A stretch of 64,000 nucleotides of DNA from the NCBI GenBank assembly GCA_947053345.1, contig CAMRSM010000021.1, positions 1-64,000 on the forward strand, in the 5' to 3' direction. The position numbers and the translations under genes are program-made. The notes under the pieces were generated by a model, which was not told where the DNA came from, did not search any database, and was given only the letters and a program-made list of their open reading frames with translations. The stretch comes from an uncultured Lachnospiraceae bacterium. Lineage in GTDB: Bacteria; Bacillota; Clostridia; Lachnospirales; Lachnospiraceae. The number at the start of each line of letters is the position of its first letter. Position 1 is the stretch's first letter. This document shows, piece after piece, positions 20,802 to 29,889 of the stretch.

Positions 20802-22199
20802 CTAGCCCCGCTTCCCGAATTTCAGCCCGCGCTTTTTCTTTCCTTTTTTATTTTTTGCGGATTTCCCGCGATTTTCCGGTACTTCATCTGCCGGCCGATC
20901 TTCCCCGCCGCCCGGCTCTTCCAAGGCTGCAGCAGCCTGCTCCTGCTCTTCCTTCCACTGGTAATACTCTGCGTCCAGATCAATATTGCCCTCGCCGAGC
21001 TGGTCAAAATATGCCTGGTTTACCTTCACTTCATAGGTAACCCTTTTAACCGGGGCATCGTACGGCTGCCCGACATCCTCGTAGATTGCCGTGCCGATCT
21101 TGCGCACCGGACGCTGTTCCTCTTTCGCCCATTCCGCCTCAAGATCCGGAACCATGCGCGCGTGCTTCGATGCCGGGAGCCTGCGCCTGTAACTATGTTT
21201 CGGAGACTGTCCCCCTGCCGGCTGAGACGGTTTCGGGTGTTTTTCACCGGAACGCCCCGGACTGCCGCTTTCTCCCCCTTGTTCCGGGACAGCATTCCCC
21301 GGTTCTGTATCCTGCGCCCTGCGGGCATTGCCGGACATGTCCCCCGCGCTCCCGGACGGCACATCGTTTTCCCCGGTCATGGACGGCAGTCCCGAGATTT
21401 CCGGAGCAGGTACTTCCCCATTCCCGGAAACAAACCCGGCATCTCCCGGACTCGGTTCCGGTTCACCCTCCAGCTCACGGCCTGTATCAGGGGTGCGGTC
21501 TGTCCCATCCCCATCCTCCCCATTTCCGTTCCCCGGCACGCCTGTCCGCACATCATGGACATCTTCCAAATCCTGTGTCCCGGATCCATCCCCGCCGGCA
21601 TCGCCATCCTCATCCTTCTCGTCATCCCCATACGGTTCATCCTCATATTCGTCCCAATATTCTTCCGTGTCTTCCCCGTATATGTCCGATTCCTGCCGTG
21701 CCATTTCTGCCTCCTGCAGGCGTTTATTCTCATGCTCTATGATTTTCAAGTATTTACCGCCCTGCGCCATCGCGGTCAGAAGCTGTTTGATCTCCTCCTG
21801 ATCCTCAGCAAGGGACCGCGCGCGCTCATCGAGCCGCCCCGCCATGCGGGCATACTGCTCCCACAATTCTTCCTTCGCGCCCGCCACCACATCGGTAAGC
21901 TCCTCAAGCATATTATCCACATAGATCAGCGACGCAGCGTAGACATCATCCGCCCCCGCCTGTGCCGCCGTCCTGATTCTTTCCCCTTCCCGTTGGTAAG
22001 CGCTGATGCCCCGCTCCCTGCTCTCCACTGTGCCCTCATACTCATCCATCATGCGGATAACGGCATAATTCAGCTTCTCCAGCAAACGGAACATTTCTTT
22101 TTTCGGTACAATGATCCTCCCGTCGCGCTCATCCCCGTACGGCTCGCACTTTGCGAACAATACATGGATCCGGCGCATGATCTGTTCCAATTCTTCCAT
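20802..22199 (-). CDS. Hypothetical coiled-coil protein with a long disordered region
   Basis: 465 residues from the ATG at 22199; the open frame extends to 22322 without a better start. Residues 1-165 are helical and coiled-coil-like (LLEKLNYAVIRMMDEYEGTV, ERISAYQREGERIR-like), reminiscent of DivIVA/septation-type scaffolds. Residues 170-330 are low-complexity acidic and Gly/Pro/Ser-rich (EDEPYGDDEKDEDGDAGGDG). A conserved-looking C-terminal patch (YDAPVKRVTYEVKVNQAYF) and a very basic tail (KKGKKKRGLKFGKRG) end the protein. A cell-envelope or division role is only a guess. Confidence 0.55.
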   Translation of the reverse strand: MEELEQIMRRIHVLFAKCEPYGDERDGRIIVPKKEMFRLLEKLNYAVIRMMDEYEGTVESRERGISAYQREGERIRTAAQAGADDVYAASLIYVDNMLEELTDVVAGAKEELWEQYARMAGRLDERARSLAEDQEEIKQLLTAMAQGGKYLKIIEHENKRLQEAEMARQESDIYGEDTEEYWDEYEDEPYGDDEKDEDGDAGGDGSGTQDLEDVHDVRTGVPGNGNGEDGDGTDRTPDTGRELEGEPEPSPGDAGFVSGNGEVPAPEISGLPSMTGENDVPSGSAGDMSGNARRAQDTEPGNAVPEQGGESGSPGRSGEKHPKPSQPAGGQSPKHSYRRRLPASKHARMVPDLEAEWAKEEQRPVRKIGTAIYEDVGQPYDAPVKRVTYEVKVNQAYFDQLGEGNIDLDAEYYQWKEEQEQAAAALEEPGGGEDRPADEVPENRGKSAKNKKGKKKRGLKFGKRG

Positions 22200-22353
22200 T
22201 GATAACCATGCCTTTCTGTTATTCTGGTCGGTTCTGATATAGTGTACCACAGGCAACGAATGATTGCTACTCTTTTCTTTCTTAAATTTCCGGATTTCCC
22301 TAATATCAAAACCGCACAGCACAAAACCGCACGGTACCGTACAACGCTCTCTA

Positions 22354-22393
22354 TGTGAAAGGGTACACGTCTCCCCCTGCCGCCCTTTTCACA
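22354..22393 (-). terminator. Possible terminator after the calcium/sodium antiporter gene
   Basis: TGTGAAAAGGG and CCCTTTCACA pair with one bulge around a 19-nt loop, immediately beyond the stop. There is no T run, so confidence is low. Confidence 0.35.
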
Positions 22394-23356
22394 TTATTTC
22401 CCAACACACAAATAAACGAAATATGCCGCATAACCGAGCAGCATGATCAGCCCGCCCGCCCGGTCAAGCTTCTTCTTCCGGAACACGCACAGCAAAAGCA
22501 GCACTGCCGCCGCAATGGCGATTCCCATGTCCGTCACAAAGCCGGAAGAAAACGGCACAGGCAGGATCAATGACGTTGTGCCGACCACAAACAGGATATT
22601 CATGATATTGCTGCCGACAATATTGCCGATCGCGATATCCGCCTTGCCCTTGCGCGCTGCCGACACACTTGTCACAAGCTCCGGCAGGGAAGTGCCGAGC
22701 GCAATGATGGTCAACCCGATAAATTTCGGCGACAGCCCGGCAATCTCTGCGATCTTTGTCGCTGCGTCCACCGTCACGTCACTGCCGACCACTACGAGCG
22801 CAAGACCGACCAAAATAAACAGCAGCAGCCTCCAGACACCCGCTTTCTCTTTCTTTTCCTCTTCCTCCTCCGGTTTCTGGTTTTTTGTCATCCGGTACAG
22901 ATAGATAATATACACAATAAAAAATACCCACAGGATCAAACCTTCCAGACGGCTTACTACATTTCCGGTCATGCCAAAGATCAGCAGCAGTACAGTCACG
23001 CCGATCATGAACGGAATCTCATAGCGGATTGTTGATCGCTGAACCGCCACGGCGGCAATCACGGCCGTCAGCCCCAGAATGATCAGGATATTTAAAATAT
23101 TGCTGCCGACCACATTGCCGATTGTGATATCCACAGTTCCTTTCGCGGCATCCGCCGCCCCCTTAAACGCGGCCGAAATACTGACCGCCGCCTCCGGGGC
23201 GCTTGTTCCCATCGCCACGATGGTCAGGCCGATCACAAGCTGCGGGATCCCGAAACGCTCCGCGATCCCCGCCGCACCATCCACAAACCAGTCCGCCCCT
23301 TTCACAAGCATGGCAAAACCGACTACGACCAAAAGAATCTGTAACAGTACCTCCAT
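22394..23356 (-). CDS. yrbG: Calcium/sodium antiporter (YrbG/CaxA-like, CaCA superfamily)
   Basis: 320 residues from the ATG at 23356, eight bases after GGAGG; an ATG at 23371 overlaps that ribosome site. There are ten membrane helices in two inverted halves. The alpha repeats read TIVAMGTSAPEAAVSISAA / GNVVGSNILNI and TIIALGTSLPELVTSVSAA / GNIVGSNIMNI, the ion-coordinating signatures of the CaCA superfamily. It exchanges cytosolic Ca2+ for Na+ (or K+), and some relatives move Mn2+. The yybP-ykoY riboswitch in its leader suggests control by Mn2+ and thus a possible Mn2+ export role. Confidence 0.92.
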   Translation of the reverse strand: MEVLLQILLVVVGFAMLVKGADWFVDGAAGIAERFGIPQLVIGLTIVAMGTSAPEAAVSISAAFKGAADAAKGTVDITIGNVVGSNILNILIILGLTAVIAAVAVQRSTIRYEIPFMIGVTVLLLIFGMTGNVVSRLEGLILWVFFIVYIIYLYRMTKNQKPEEEEEKKEKAGVWRLLLFILVGLALVVVGSDVTVDAATKIAEIAGLSPKFIGLTIIALGTSLPELVTSVSAARKGKADIAIGNIVGSNIMNILFVVGTTSLILPVPFSSGFVTDMGIAIAAAVLLLLCVFRKKKLDRAGGLIMLLGYAAYFVYLCVGK

Positions 23357-23487
23357 AACTTTCACCTCCATGATTTTTGCGGGACATACCCTGCATTTGC
23401 ATGTAACGGCGGAGCAGTCCGGGCAAAAACCGGACAGAACCGCGCATCTACCGCCGGGAGAATGCCGCGGCCGGATCGCCGGCGCAT

Positions 23488-23633
23488 AAAAAAGAGACTT
23501 CTGCCGTAATAAGAAAATTATTACAACAAAAGTCTCGCTGCTTCGTTACGAAACCGGAGCCCGCCTGCGCCCGCAGGCCGACCCGTACTGACGATATCGT
23601 AAACATCCGTCCGGATGCCAACTACTCCCCTTT
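23488..23633 (-). promoter_or_regulatory. yybP-ykoY (manganese) riboswitch with intrinsic terminator
   Basis: On the minus strand the leader shows AAAGGGGAGTAG, then TCGTCAGTAC, then CGAGACTTTTG, the conserved blocks of the yybP-ykoY aptamer that senses Mn2+. The 3' part, GAGACTTTTGTTGTAATAA, can instead pair with TTATTACGGCAGAAGTCTC, which is followed by TTTTTT (23488-23493). That is a clear terminator expression platform. The usual logic is metal binding, then antitermination, then antiporter expression. Confidence 0.88.
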
Positions 23634-23643
23634 ATTTACACTT

Positions 23644-23672
23644 ACGATAGCAGACAAGCCATGTTTTGTCAA
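23644..23672 (-). promoter_or_regulatory. Sigma-A promoter of the riboswitch-controlled antiporter gene
   Basis: On the minus strand: TTGACA, a 17-nt spacer and TATCGT. The predicted transcription start (about 23637) lies immediately before the aptamer. Confidence 0.75.
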
Positions 23673-23832
23673 GGGGGTTTTTCATTTTTCCCGGCACATA
23701 TGAGCGGAGCGGCAGGCAGCCTTCCGGGGAACTTCGCTTTTGCCCTCCATAATATGCGGTTTGCACTAAAGCATCATATGGATTTTCACGGCCATCCCCT
23801 GCCGTTCTTCCGCCACCGGTACACCCGGAACC

Positions 23833-26800
23833 CTACGCCAGAACCTTATCCAAGGTCTGGATCAATTTTTTCACGTCGATCGGTTTCGCAATATGTCCGT
23901 TCATCCCGTTGCGCAGCGCCTCCTGCTTATCTTCCTCAAACGCGTTCGCCGTCATCGCAAAGATTGGTATGGATGCCAGTTCCTTGTTTTCAAGACTGCG
24001 GATCGCACGCGCCGCCCCATAACCATCCAGCACCGGCATCTGGACATCCATAAGTACCAGCTGGTAATAACCCGGCTCGGAGTTTTTCAGCATGTCGACC
24101 GCCATCTGGCCATTGTCCGCCACCTCAACCGTAAAACCTTCCTCGCTCAAAAGCTCCACGGCAATCTCCTGATTCAGGATATTGTCCTCCGCAAGCAGGA
24201 TGCGCTCCGTGTGAACCCTTGCCTCCCTGCGTCGTTCCTTGCCGTCCGAATCCTGATCGTTCACCAGCGATCCAAGGCAGCTGCGCAGCTCCGACAAAAA
24301 CAGCGGCTTGCTGCAGAATGCCGACACCCCTGCCTGCCTCGCCTCATCCTCAATATCCGACCAATCGTAAGCCGTCAGCACGATGACCGGGACGTTGTTT
24401 CCCGTCTCCTTGCGTATTCTTCTGACAACTTCAATTCCGTTCACATCCGGCAGAAGCCAGTCAACAATATACACATCATAGTCATCCCCCCGCGTCAGCG
24501 CCTGCCTCGTGCGCAGCACCGCCTCCTTGCCCGAAAGCGTCCACTCCGCGCGCATTCCGATCTGCTGGAGCATGTAGGACACACTGTCACAGGTATTGAA
24601 ATCATCGTCCACCACCAAGGCATGGCAATTTTTAAATTCTGAGAGCGCGACCGGTTTCCTCTCGTCGGTATTCAAGCGGAACATAAAGGAAACCTTGCAC
24701 TGTGTCCCGACATTCTGCTTGCTCGTGACCTCGATCGTGCCGTTCATCATATCCACAATATTCTTGGTGATTGCCATACCAAGACCGGTTCCCTGAATGC
24801 CGCTGATCGTGGAATTGCGCTCCCTCTCAAAAGGTTCAAAAATATGGGATACAAATTCTTCGCTCATACCGATTCCCGTGTCCCTGATATAGAACTCGTA
24901 ATTCGCATAGCCCTCCGGTGCCCCCGGCTTCTCCTCGATCCGGAAGGAGATCGTACCGCCCGTCGGCGTATATTTGATCGCGTTGCTCAAAAGATTGAGC
25001 AATACCTGGTTCAGGCGCAATTTATCGCAGAAAATCTCCTCGTCGTATACATCGACCGTATCCAGACACAGCTCAAGCTGCTTTGCATTCACATCCCCTT
25101 GGATAATATTCTGCAGCCCGTGCAGGATCTCCGGCAGTGCACATGCCTTCTCCTCAAGATGCATCTTCCCGCTCTCGATGCGGCTCATGTCAAGGACATC
25201 ATTGATCAGACTGAGCAGATGGTTCCCTGAAGTCATGATCTTCTTTAAATACTCCTCCACCTGGTCGCGGTTATCAATATGGTTGAGTGCCAGTGTTGTA
25301 AACCCGACGATCGCGTTCATCGGCGTGCGGATGTCATGGGACATATTGGAAAGGAATATACTCTTCGCCTTGCTCGCCCGGTTCGCCTGCATCAGCGCAA
25401 TCTCCAGCACGCTCTTCTTTTCCATCTCGCTGCGGATCTCGTCATCCACACTGCGGAAGCCGAGCACCGCGCCGCTATGGCGGACCCAATCCCCCGTGCG
25501 CACCGCCTTCATTTGGAAATAACGGATCTCACCGCCGCAGTTCGCCCGGTAATTCGCAAAACACACATTCTTTTCGGAAAGCTCCCTCATAAGCCATTCC
25601 CTAGAACAAGCCTCCGTGAGCAGCGCCTGATCCTCCTCGCAGACACAGGTATGGATATAGTGCCCCATAGCCTCCTCAAGAACAAAATCCGCCTTCTCCG
25701 CAAAAATCGGCCGCAGCACCTCCTGCTGGCATTCATTGATACGCAGTGCATTCCCCATCCCCGTGTTCAGGTCAAAATAACACACAAGGTTATAATCAAT
25801 CCCAAGCGCATGGACGAGTTCCATCTGCCTTCTCTCATTCCTGCGCTCCTGACGCTTCTGCTCGGTACAGTCAAGCAGGAAGCGCTGATAAAAAAGCTCC
25901 CCGTCTTCTTTCAGCAGCTTGATATTCCCCATAACATGCAGCACTTCACCGTCCCGGTGCTTCACAGAATACTCGGTGCTGATGCTGTCGCCTTCATTTT
26001 CCAAACCTTGGATGCGGTCCCTGAGCCTGTCCCTGTCTTCTGCCAGCACAGAATTCGCAACCATATTAAAGCCCGCTTCCTCAAGTTCCTCCTTTGTCTC
26101 GTAGCCAAGGATTTTCAGTGCCGCCCCGTTCACGCTCAGAATGCGGGAGCCGTCCAGGGAATGGCAGAGTATCCCGCAATCAATGGAAGTGAATACTTTT
26201 TCCAGAGTGCGGTTCTTCTTCACGATCTCACGCTCGAAAGCCCTCTCTCTCGTGATGTCGATGGCAACACCGACCGTTCCCATCACGCTGCCGTCAAAAT
26301 TATAGAGCGGAGATTTGTATGTAGTGAGCAGCTTCGTCCCCTCGCCGGTCTGGATCGTCTCCTCCGAAATACAGGTTCTCTTCGTTTCCATGACCTCGCG
26401 CTCCGACTCAATGCAGGCAGGGTCATCTTCCTCCACATCCCATATATAAGCATGTCCCCTGCCCTCAACCTGCTCCTTCGTCTTGTTTACCGTCCGGCAG
26501 AAACTGTCATTCACCTTCTCATGGATGCCATTCTTATCTTTGTACCAGATCAGGTTTGGTACACTGTTGATCGTCGCTTCAAAAAAATGGGCCGTCTGCC
26601 AATAATCCCGATTCATCTTTAGATCCTGCTGCCATCTCAAAAACCGGAACGAAAGCTCCTCCTCCGACATCGGAAGAACCCATATATCCCGTATTTCATC
26701 CTGCATTCCAAAAAGCAGGGGAAGCTGCTCCTTTTCCGCAAGCAGAAGCAGTTGTGCATCCCCCCGTTTTTCCGCCGCCAAAAGTTTTACCGTCCCTGCG

Positions 26801-26988
26801 GCATCCATACCGCGCAGATCCGCAAAAATCACATCCGCCTCTGCAGCACGCGCCGCCTCCGGACAACTGCCCTCACAAAATTCGTGGGAAAAATGTTCAA
26901 GCGGGGGCATTTTCTTCATTGTCTCAAACAAATTGTCCTTATGAATCATTTTACCGATCAAATAAAAATGAATACAGCAATGGTACAT
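23833..26988 (-). CDS. PAS hybrid sensor histidine kinase with two receiver domains
   Basis: 1051 residues from the ATG at 26988, eight bases after GGAGG; a GTG at 27003 is part of that site. Domain order: a degenerate receiver-like N-terminus, two PAS domains (about 130-250 and 260-375), and a third PAS-like segment to about 510. Then come HisKA (SHDIRTP, His about 551), HATPase (N-box LLSNAIKY, DTGIGM, GTGLGMAI), receiver 1 (VDDD, phospho-Asp about 843) and receiver 2 (AEDN, LMDVQMP, Asp about 981). No membrane helix is seen, so it is a cytoplasmic phosphorelay sensor. No partner regulator gene is adjacent, and its output is unknown. There is no Hpt domain in the protein. Confidence 0.92.
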   Translation of the reverse strand: MYHCCIHFYLIGKMIHKDNLFETMKKMPPLEHFSHEFCEGSCPEAARAAEADVIFADLRGMDAAGTVKLLAAEKRGDAQLLLLAEKEQLPLLFGMQDEIRDIWVLPMSEEELSFRFLRWQQDLKMNRDYWQTAHFFEATINSVPNLIWYKDKNGIHEKVNDSFCRTVNKTKEQVEGRGHAYIWDVEEDDPACIESEREVMETKRTCISEETIQTGEGTKLLTTYKSPLYNFDGSVMGTVGVAIDITRERAFEREIVKKNRTLEKVFTSIDCGILCHSLDGSRILSVNGAALKILGYETKEELEEAGFNMVANSVLAEDRDRLRDRIQGLENEGDSISTEYSVKHRDGEVLHVMGNIKLLKEDGELFYQRFLLDCTEQKRQERRNERRQMELVHALGIDYNLVCYFDLNTGMGNALRINECQQEVLRPIFAEKADFVLEEAMGHYIHTCVCEEDQALLTEACSREWLMRELSEKNVCFANYRANCGGEIRYFQMKAVRTGDWVRHSGAVLGFRSVDDEIRSEMEKKSVLEIALMQANRASKAKSIFLSNMSHDIRTPMNAIVGFTTLALNHIDNRDQVEEYLKKIMTSGNHLLSLINDVLDMSRIESGKMHLEEKACALPEILHGLQNIIQGDVNAKQLELCLDTVDVYDEEIFCDKLRLNQVLLNLLSNAIKYTPTGGTISFRIEEKPGAPEGYANYEFYIRDTGIGMSEEFVSHIFEPFERERNSTISGIQGTGLGMAITKNIVDMMNGTIEVTSKQNVGTQCKVSFMFRLNTDERKPVALSEFKNCHALVVDDDFNTCDSVSYMLQQIGMRAEWTLSGKEAVLRTRQALTRGDDYDVYIVDWLLPDVNGIEVVRRIRKETGNNVPVIVLTAYDWSDIEDEARQAGVSAFCSKPLFLSELRSCLGSLVNDQDSDGKERRREARVHTERILLAEDNILNQEIAVELLSEEGFTVEVADNGQMAVDMLKNSEPGYYQLVLMDVQMPVLDGYGAARAIRSLENKELASIPIFAMTANAFEEDKQEALRNGMNGHIAKPIDVKKLIQTLDKVLA

Positions 26989-27054
26989 AATCGTTTCCTC
27001 CACATCATCTGAATAGGCAAATTGCTTTCATCATACTGCAAAAAAGAATATATG

Positions 27055-28800
27055 TCAAGAATCGGAAGGCATTTTCAATGCCCTTACCGCCGCATTGTCC
27101 CCCTCCTCTTTCATCCGTTTCTTATTTTCGTACATACGGTTATCCGCCATCTGGTACACTTTCTCAATATTGCCGCTGCTTTCCCTGCTGCAGGCACAGC
27201 CGCAGGCGATGGACATATCAAGTCCCCGGATCTGAAGGTTCTTCTGTTCGATGTTTTGATGCAGCTGTCCGAGGAGGGCGGCAACCTTATCCGGATCTGC
27301 CAGATTCAGCACGGAAATAAATTCATCCCCGCCCATCCGCGCGACAATACCAAATTCCGCAAAAGTCTGCAAAAGCACTTCCGCCGCGCTGCGGATCAAA
27401 ATATCCCCCTTCGCATGCCCGTATGTATCATTCGTTCTTTTTAAATTGTTCAGGTCAAAACACAGGACAGTATAGCAGGAATCCTTCTCGTCCTGCAGCC
27501 GGTTCATGTACTCCATACAGTAACGGCGGTTGTGCAATTTTGTCAGTTCATCGGTATACGCGCTCTTGATCAGCGAATTCCTCTCTGTCTCCTGCATCAT
27601 CTTCTGGGTCAGGTCAATATAGAAGGATAGGATCAGGATAAAAACAAATACCATGAACCCGGCAGAAGATGCCCCTTTGACCACCAGCATGGAAGCATCC
27701 CCATAATAGCGCTCCCTGTTATAGCTGACCAAATCGTACACCGTACTGACGACAATGATCAGCATCCCCGCAAGATAAAGCCGGTTTGAGGCTTTCTCTT
27801 TCAGGTTCACGATGATCACCACAAAAAAATAAGCCAGACAGAGTATCATAAACACTACCATATACGGCAGCATCGCTGCCATATGCACGATATCCCCCGC
27901 ATGCAGCGCGACCGCCACTGCAAGCAGGACAATGTCTGCGCACACGATCCCCCGGTATATTACATGGAACGCCTTTTGCCGGAGTTCCCTCACCTCATCT
28001 CCCATATAAATGATCAGCGGCAGCGGAGCCAGATAAAGCGTGATATGTTCGATCAGAGAGACAAAATACAGCGGGATCGCATAGATGGAAATCACCCGGT
28101 AATAGCACATAGTCCAAAGACCCATGCAGATTGCAAAGCAGGAGACACACAATAACCGCAGGTATTTGCGCGAAACCACAAGCGCAAACATCGTCATGAT
28201 ACTTCCGACAAGACCAAACACAAACAGGAAACATCCCAAAAACCAGGGCAGGCGGTTCTCCGTCATCAGCGCCCGGTAAGCATTTTCCCATTCATAAAGC
28301 CGCAGGGAATCAAACCGCGAAAACACCCTGTCCTCGGAAACATTGAGATCTATGGTGAGCATCTTTCCTTTATAATCATGGGGAAAATTGATAAACTGGA
28401 AACCGCTCCCCACTGTCTTATGGGCTGCAAGCCTGTCGTAACCATACTCGTAGATCAGTCCCTCATCAATATAAACCCGCACCGCACAGTGCCGGATGGA
28501 TAGCCGCAGCACACCTTCCACCACCGCCCACTCCTGTGGCAGCCTTCTTTTCATGACGATCCGGTCGCCCTTTTTTACCGCCGGGAAGCGGAAATTTTCG
28601 AGACAGACATCGTGGAACGCTTCCCCATTGATCAGGATTTCCCACGAATCGTCCAGCAAAACATAAGATTTCACTTCCGAATAATCGTTGGTAAGCATCT
28701 GGTCAACCTTCGGAAGCCAGATGAAAACACTGATTATGGCATATACAATCCAAACCAACTTTAATATATTTTTGATGGACGGATTTACTTTTTTCATCAT
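27055..28800 (-). CDS. Membrane-bound diguanylate cyclase (GGDEF)
   Basis: 581 residues from the first ATG of ATGATG at 28800, after AGAGG. An N-terminal helix and an extracytoplasmic domain of about 150 residues (7TMR-DISM extracellular-like) precede about seven membrane helices. The C-terminal GGDEF domain has the intact active site RMGGDEF (about 489-494) and the GHAKGD loop. No RxxD inhibitory site precedes GGDEF. It is predicted to make c-di-GMP from GTP in response to an external signal. Confidence 0.88.
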   Translation of the reverse strand: MMKKVNPSIKNILKLVWIVYAIISVFIWLPKVDQMLTNDYSEVKSYVLLDDSWEILINGEAFHDVCLENFRFPAVKKGDRIVMKRRLPQEWAVVEGVLRLSIRHCAVRVYIDEGLIYEYGYDRLAAHKTVGSGFQFINFPHDYKGKMLTIDLNVSEDRVFSRFDSLRLYEWENAYRALMTENRLPWFLGCFLFVFGLVGSIMTMFALVVSRKYLRLLCVSCFAICMGLWTMCYYRVISIYAIPLYFVSLIEHITLYLAPLPLIIYMGDEVRELRQKAFHVIYRGIVCADIVLLAVAVALHAGDIVHMAAMLPYMVVFMILCLAYFFVVIIVNLKEKASNRLYLAGMLIIVVSTVYDLVSYNRERYYGDASMLVVKGASSAGFMVFVFILILSFYIDLTQKMMQETERNSLIKSAYTDELTKLHNRRYCMEYMNRLQDEKDSCYTVLCFDLNNLKRTNDTYGHAKGDILIRSAAEVLLQTFAEFGIVARMGGDEFISVLNLADPDKVAALLGQLHQNIEQKNLQIRGLDMSIACGCACSRESSGNIEKVYQMADNRMYENKKRMKEEGDNAAVRALKMPSDS

Positions 28801-28821
28801 TATGTACCTCTTTCCGCTTCC

Positions 28822-28850
28822 ATCATACCATTTTTCCAGTATAAATACAA
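28822..28850 (-). promoter_or_regulatory. Sigma-A promoter of the diguanylate cyclase gene
   Basis: Minus strand: TTGTAT, a 17-nt spacer and TATGAT, about 20 nt before the start codon. Confidence 0.6.
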
Positions 28851-28924
28851 GCCTTTTCCACAGGGAGACGGATGTGGGAGGCAATAAAAAAAACCGGCAT
28901 CGCCGGCATGGGAATCTTATCTTT

Positions 28925-29003
28925 CATCCCGCCTGCAAGGCGGGATGTGGGCAACTCTTTTTTGCAGAAAAACCCTTTCGGAAGTGTACAAAAAAGAGTT
29001 GCC
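28925..29003. repeat. Two consecutive perfect hairpins in a short intergenic region
   Basis: The first is ATCCCGCC-TGCAA-GGCGGGAT (about 28927-28947). The second has 15-bp arms GGCAACTCTTTTTTG (28950-28964) and its exact complement (28989-29003) around 24 nt. They lie between the stop of the lipoprotein gene at 29063 and the promoter at 28850. They could form a terminator for that gene plus an extra dyad. The internal T6/A6 inside the stem is unusual. Confidence 0.6.
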
Positions 29004-29062
29004 GGCAAGTTCTAAAAATAGGTTGTGTAATCTGTCAGAAGGAGGAACCGGCAGATCCGCCA

Positions 29063-29836
29063 TCACCCCTCCATATGCTCCCGCACGTAAACGATTTCCC
29101 CGTCCTTCACGCCGCACCACCAATTCATCCCATGCCACTTGATCATCCAGCGGAACAGATCATGGGAAATACTGTACATGCCCGGCTCTGTGGCTTCCAC
29201 CGTCTCCCAGCGGGATAAATCCTGCGTGATATGGCGGGGCGGGTCAACATGGGGCAGCAGACATGCCCCCTCCCATGTGCTTGACACAAAGCACATGGCA
29301 TCCTCCCGCAGCCACCAGGTATGCAGTCGTTTCGGACGGCGCTTGTCGTCATAAAACCCATTTTCATCCCACTTGATATCCACGCACACATCGTATGCCA
29401 CAAGCAGATCGTCCCTGTCAGTAAGGATAAACCGGACAATATATACATAATCCGTTTCCGGAAGTGCCTGATCATCCCACGGAAGCTTCTCATCCACCAA
29501 AGTAATATCAAGCGGCGGCAGGGTGGGCTCCGGCGGAGCAGGGGAAGCAGACGGCGGCGGGGATGGTGTCGGCGGCGTGGTACAAGGCTGTGTCTGTGTC
29601 GGGGTCGGAAGCACGGCAGGAGTCGGAAGCACTGCCTTCGTCGGCACTTTTGCATCCCCCGGCACAGGATCCATCCCCCCATCCTCCTCCGGCTGTGTCG
29701 TTTCCGCCGGGGATACGTCCGTTGCCACCGGTGGAGAAACGGAATCCGGCAGATCCACCGGGTCAGCCTGCTTCCCGCAGGAGGTCAGGCTGACCGAAAA
29801 TGATAAAATCAGAAATACTGTATAAAAACGTTTCAA
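29063..29836 (-). CDS. Lipoprotein with a proline/threonine-rich spacer
   Basis: 257 residues from a TTG start at 29836, five bases after GGAGG. The lipobox is LTSC (Cys about residue 20). Residues 25-108 are a Pro/Thr/Ser-rich spacer of the wall-spanning type (PTPAVLPTPTQTQP, PPSASPAPPEPTLPP). The folded C-terminal domain of about 145 residues is rich in Trp and acidic residues (VDIKWDENGFYDDKR, HTWWLREDAMCF) and resembles nothing I can name. Surface display is likely; the function is unknown. Confidence 0.65.
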   Translation of the reverse strand: MKRFYTVFLILSFSVSLTSCGKQADPVDLPDSVSPPVATDVSPAETTQPEEDGGMDPVPGDAKVPTKAVLPTPAVLPTPTQTQPCTTPPTPSPPPSASPAPPEPTLPPLDITLVDEKLPWDDQALPETDYVYIVRFILTDRDDLLVAYDVCVDIKWDENGFYDDKRRPKRLHTWWLREDAMCFVSSTWEGACLLPHVDPPRHITQDLSRWETVEATEPGMYSISHDLFRWMIKWHGMNWWCGVKDGEIVYVREHMEG

Positions 29837-29889
29837 TTATACCTCCATGTTATCAATATAACCAACAACAATAATTACGGTGATTCTAC

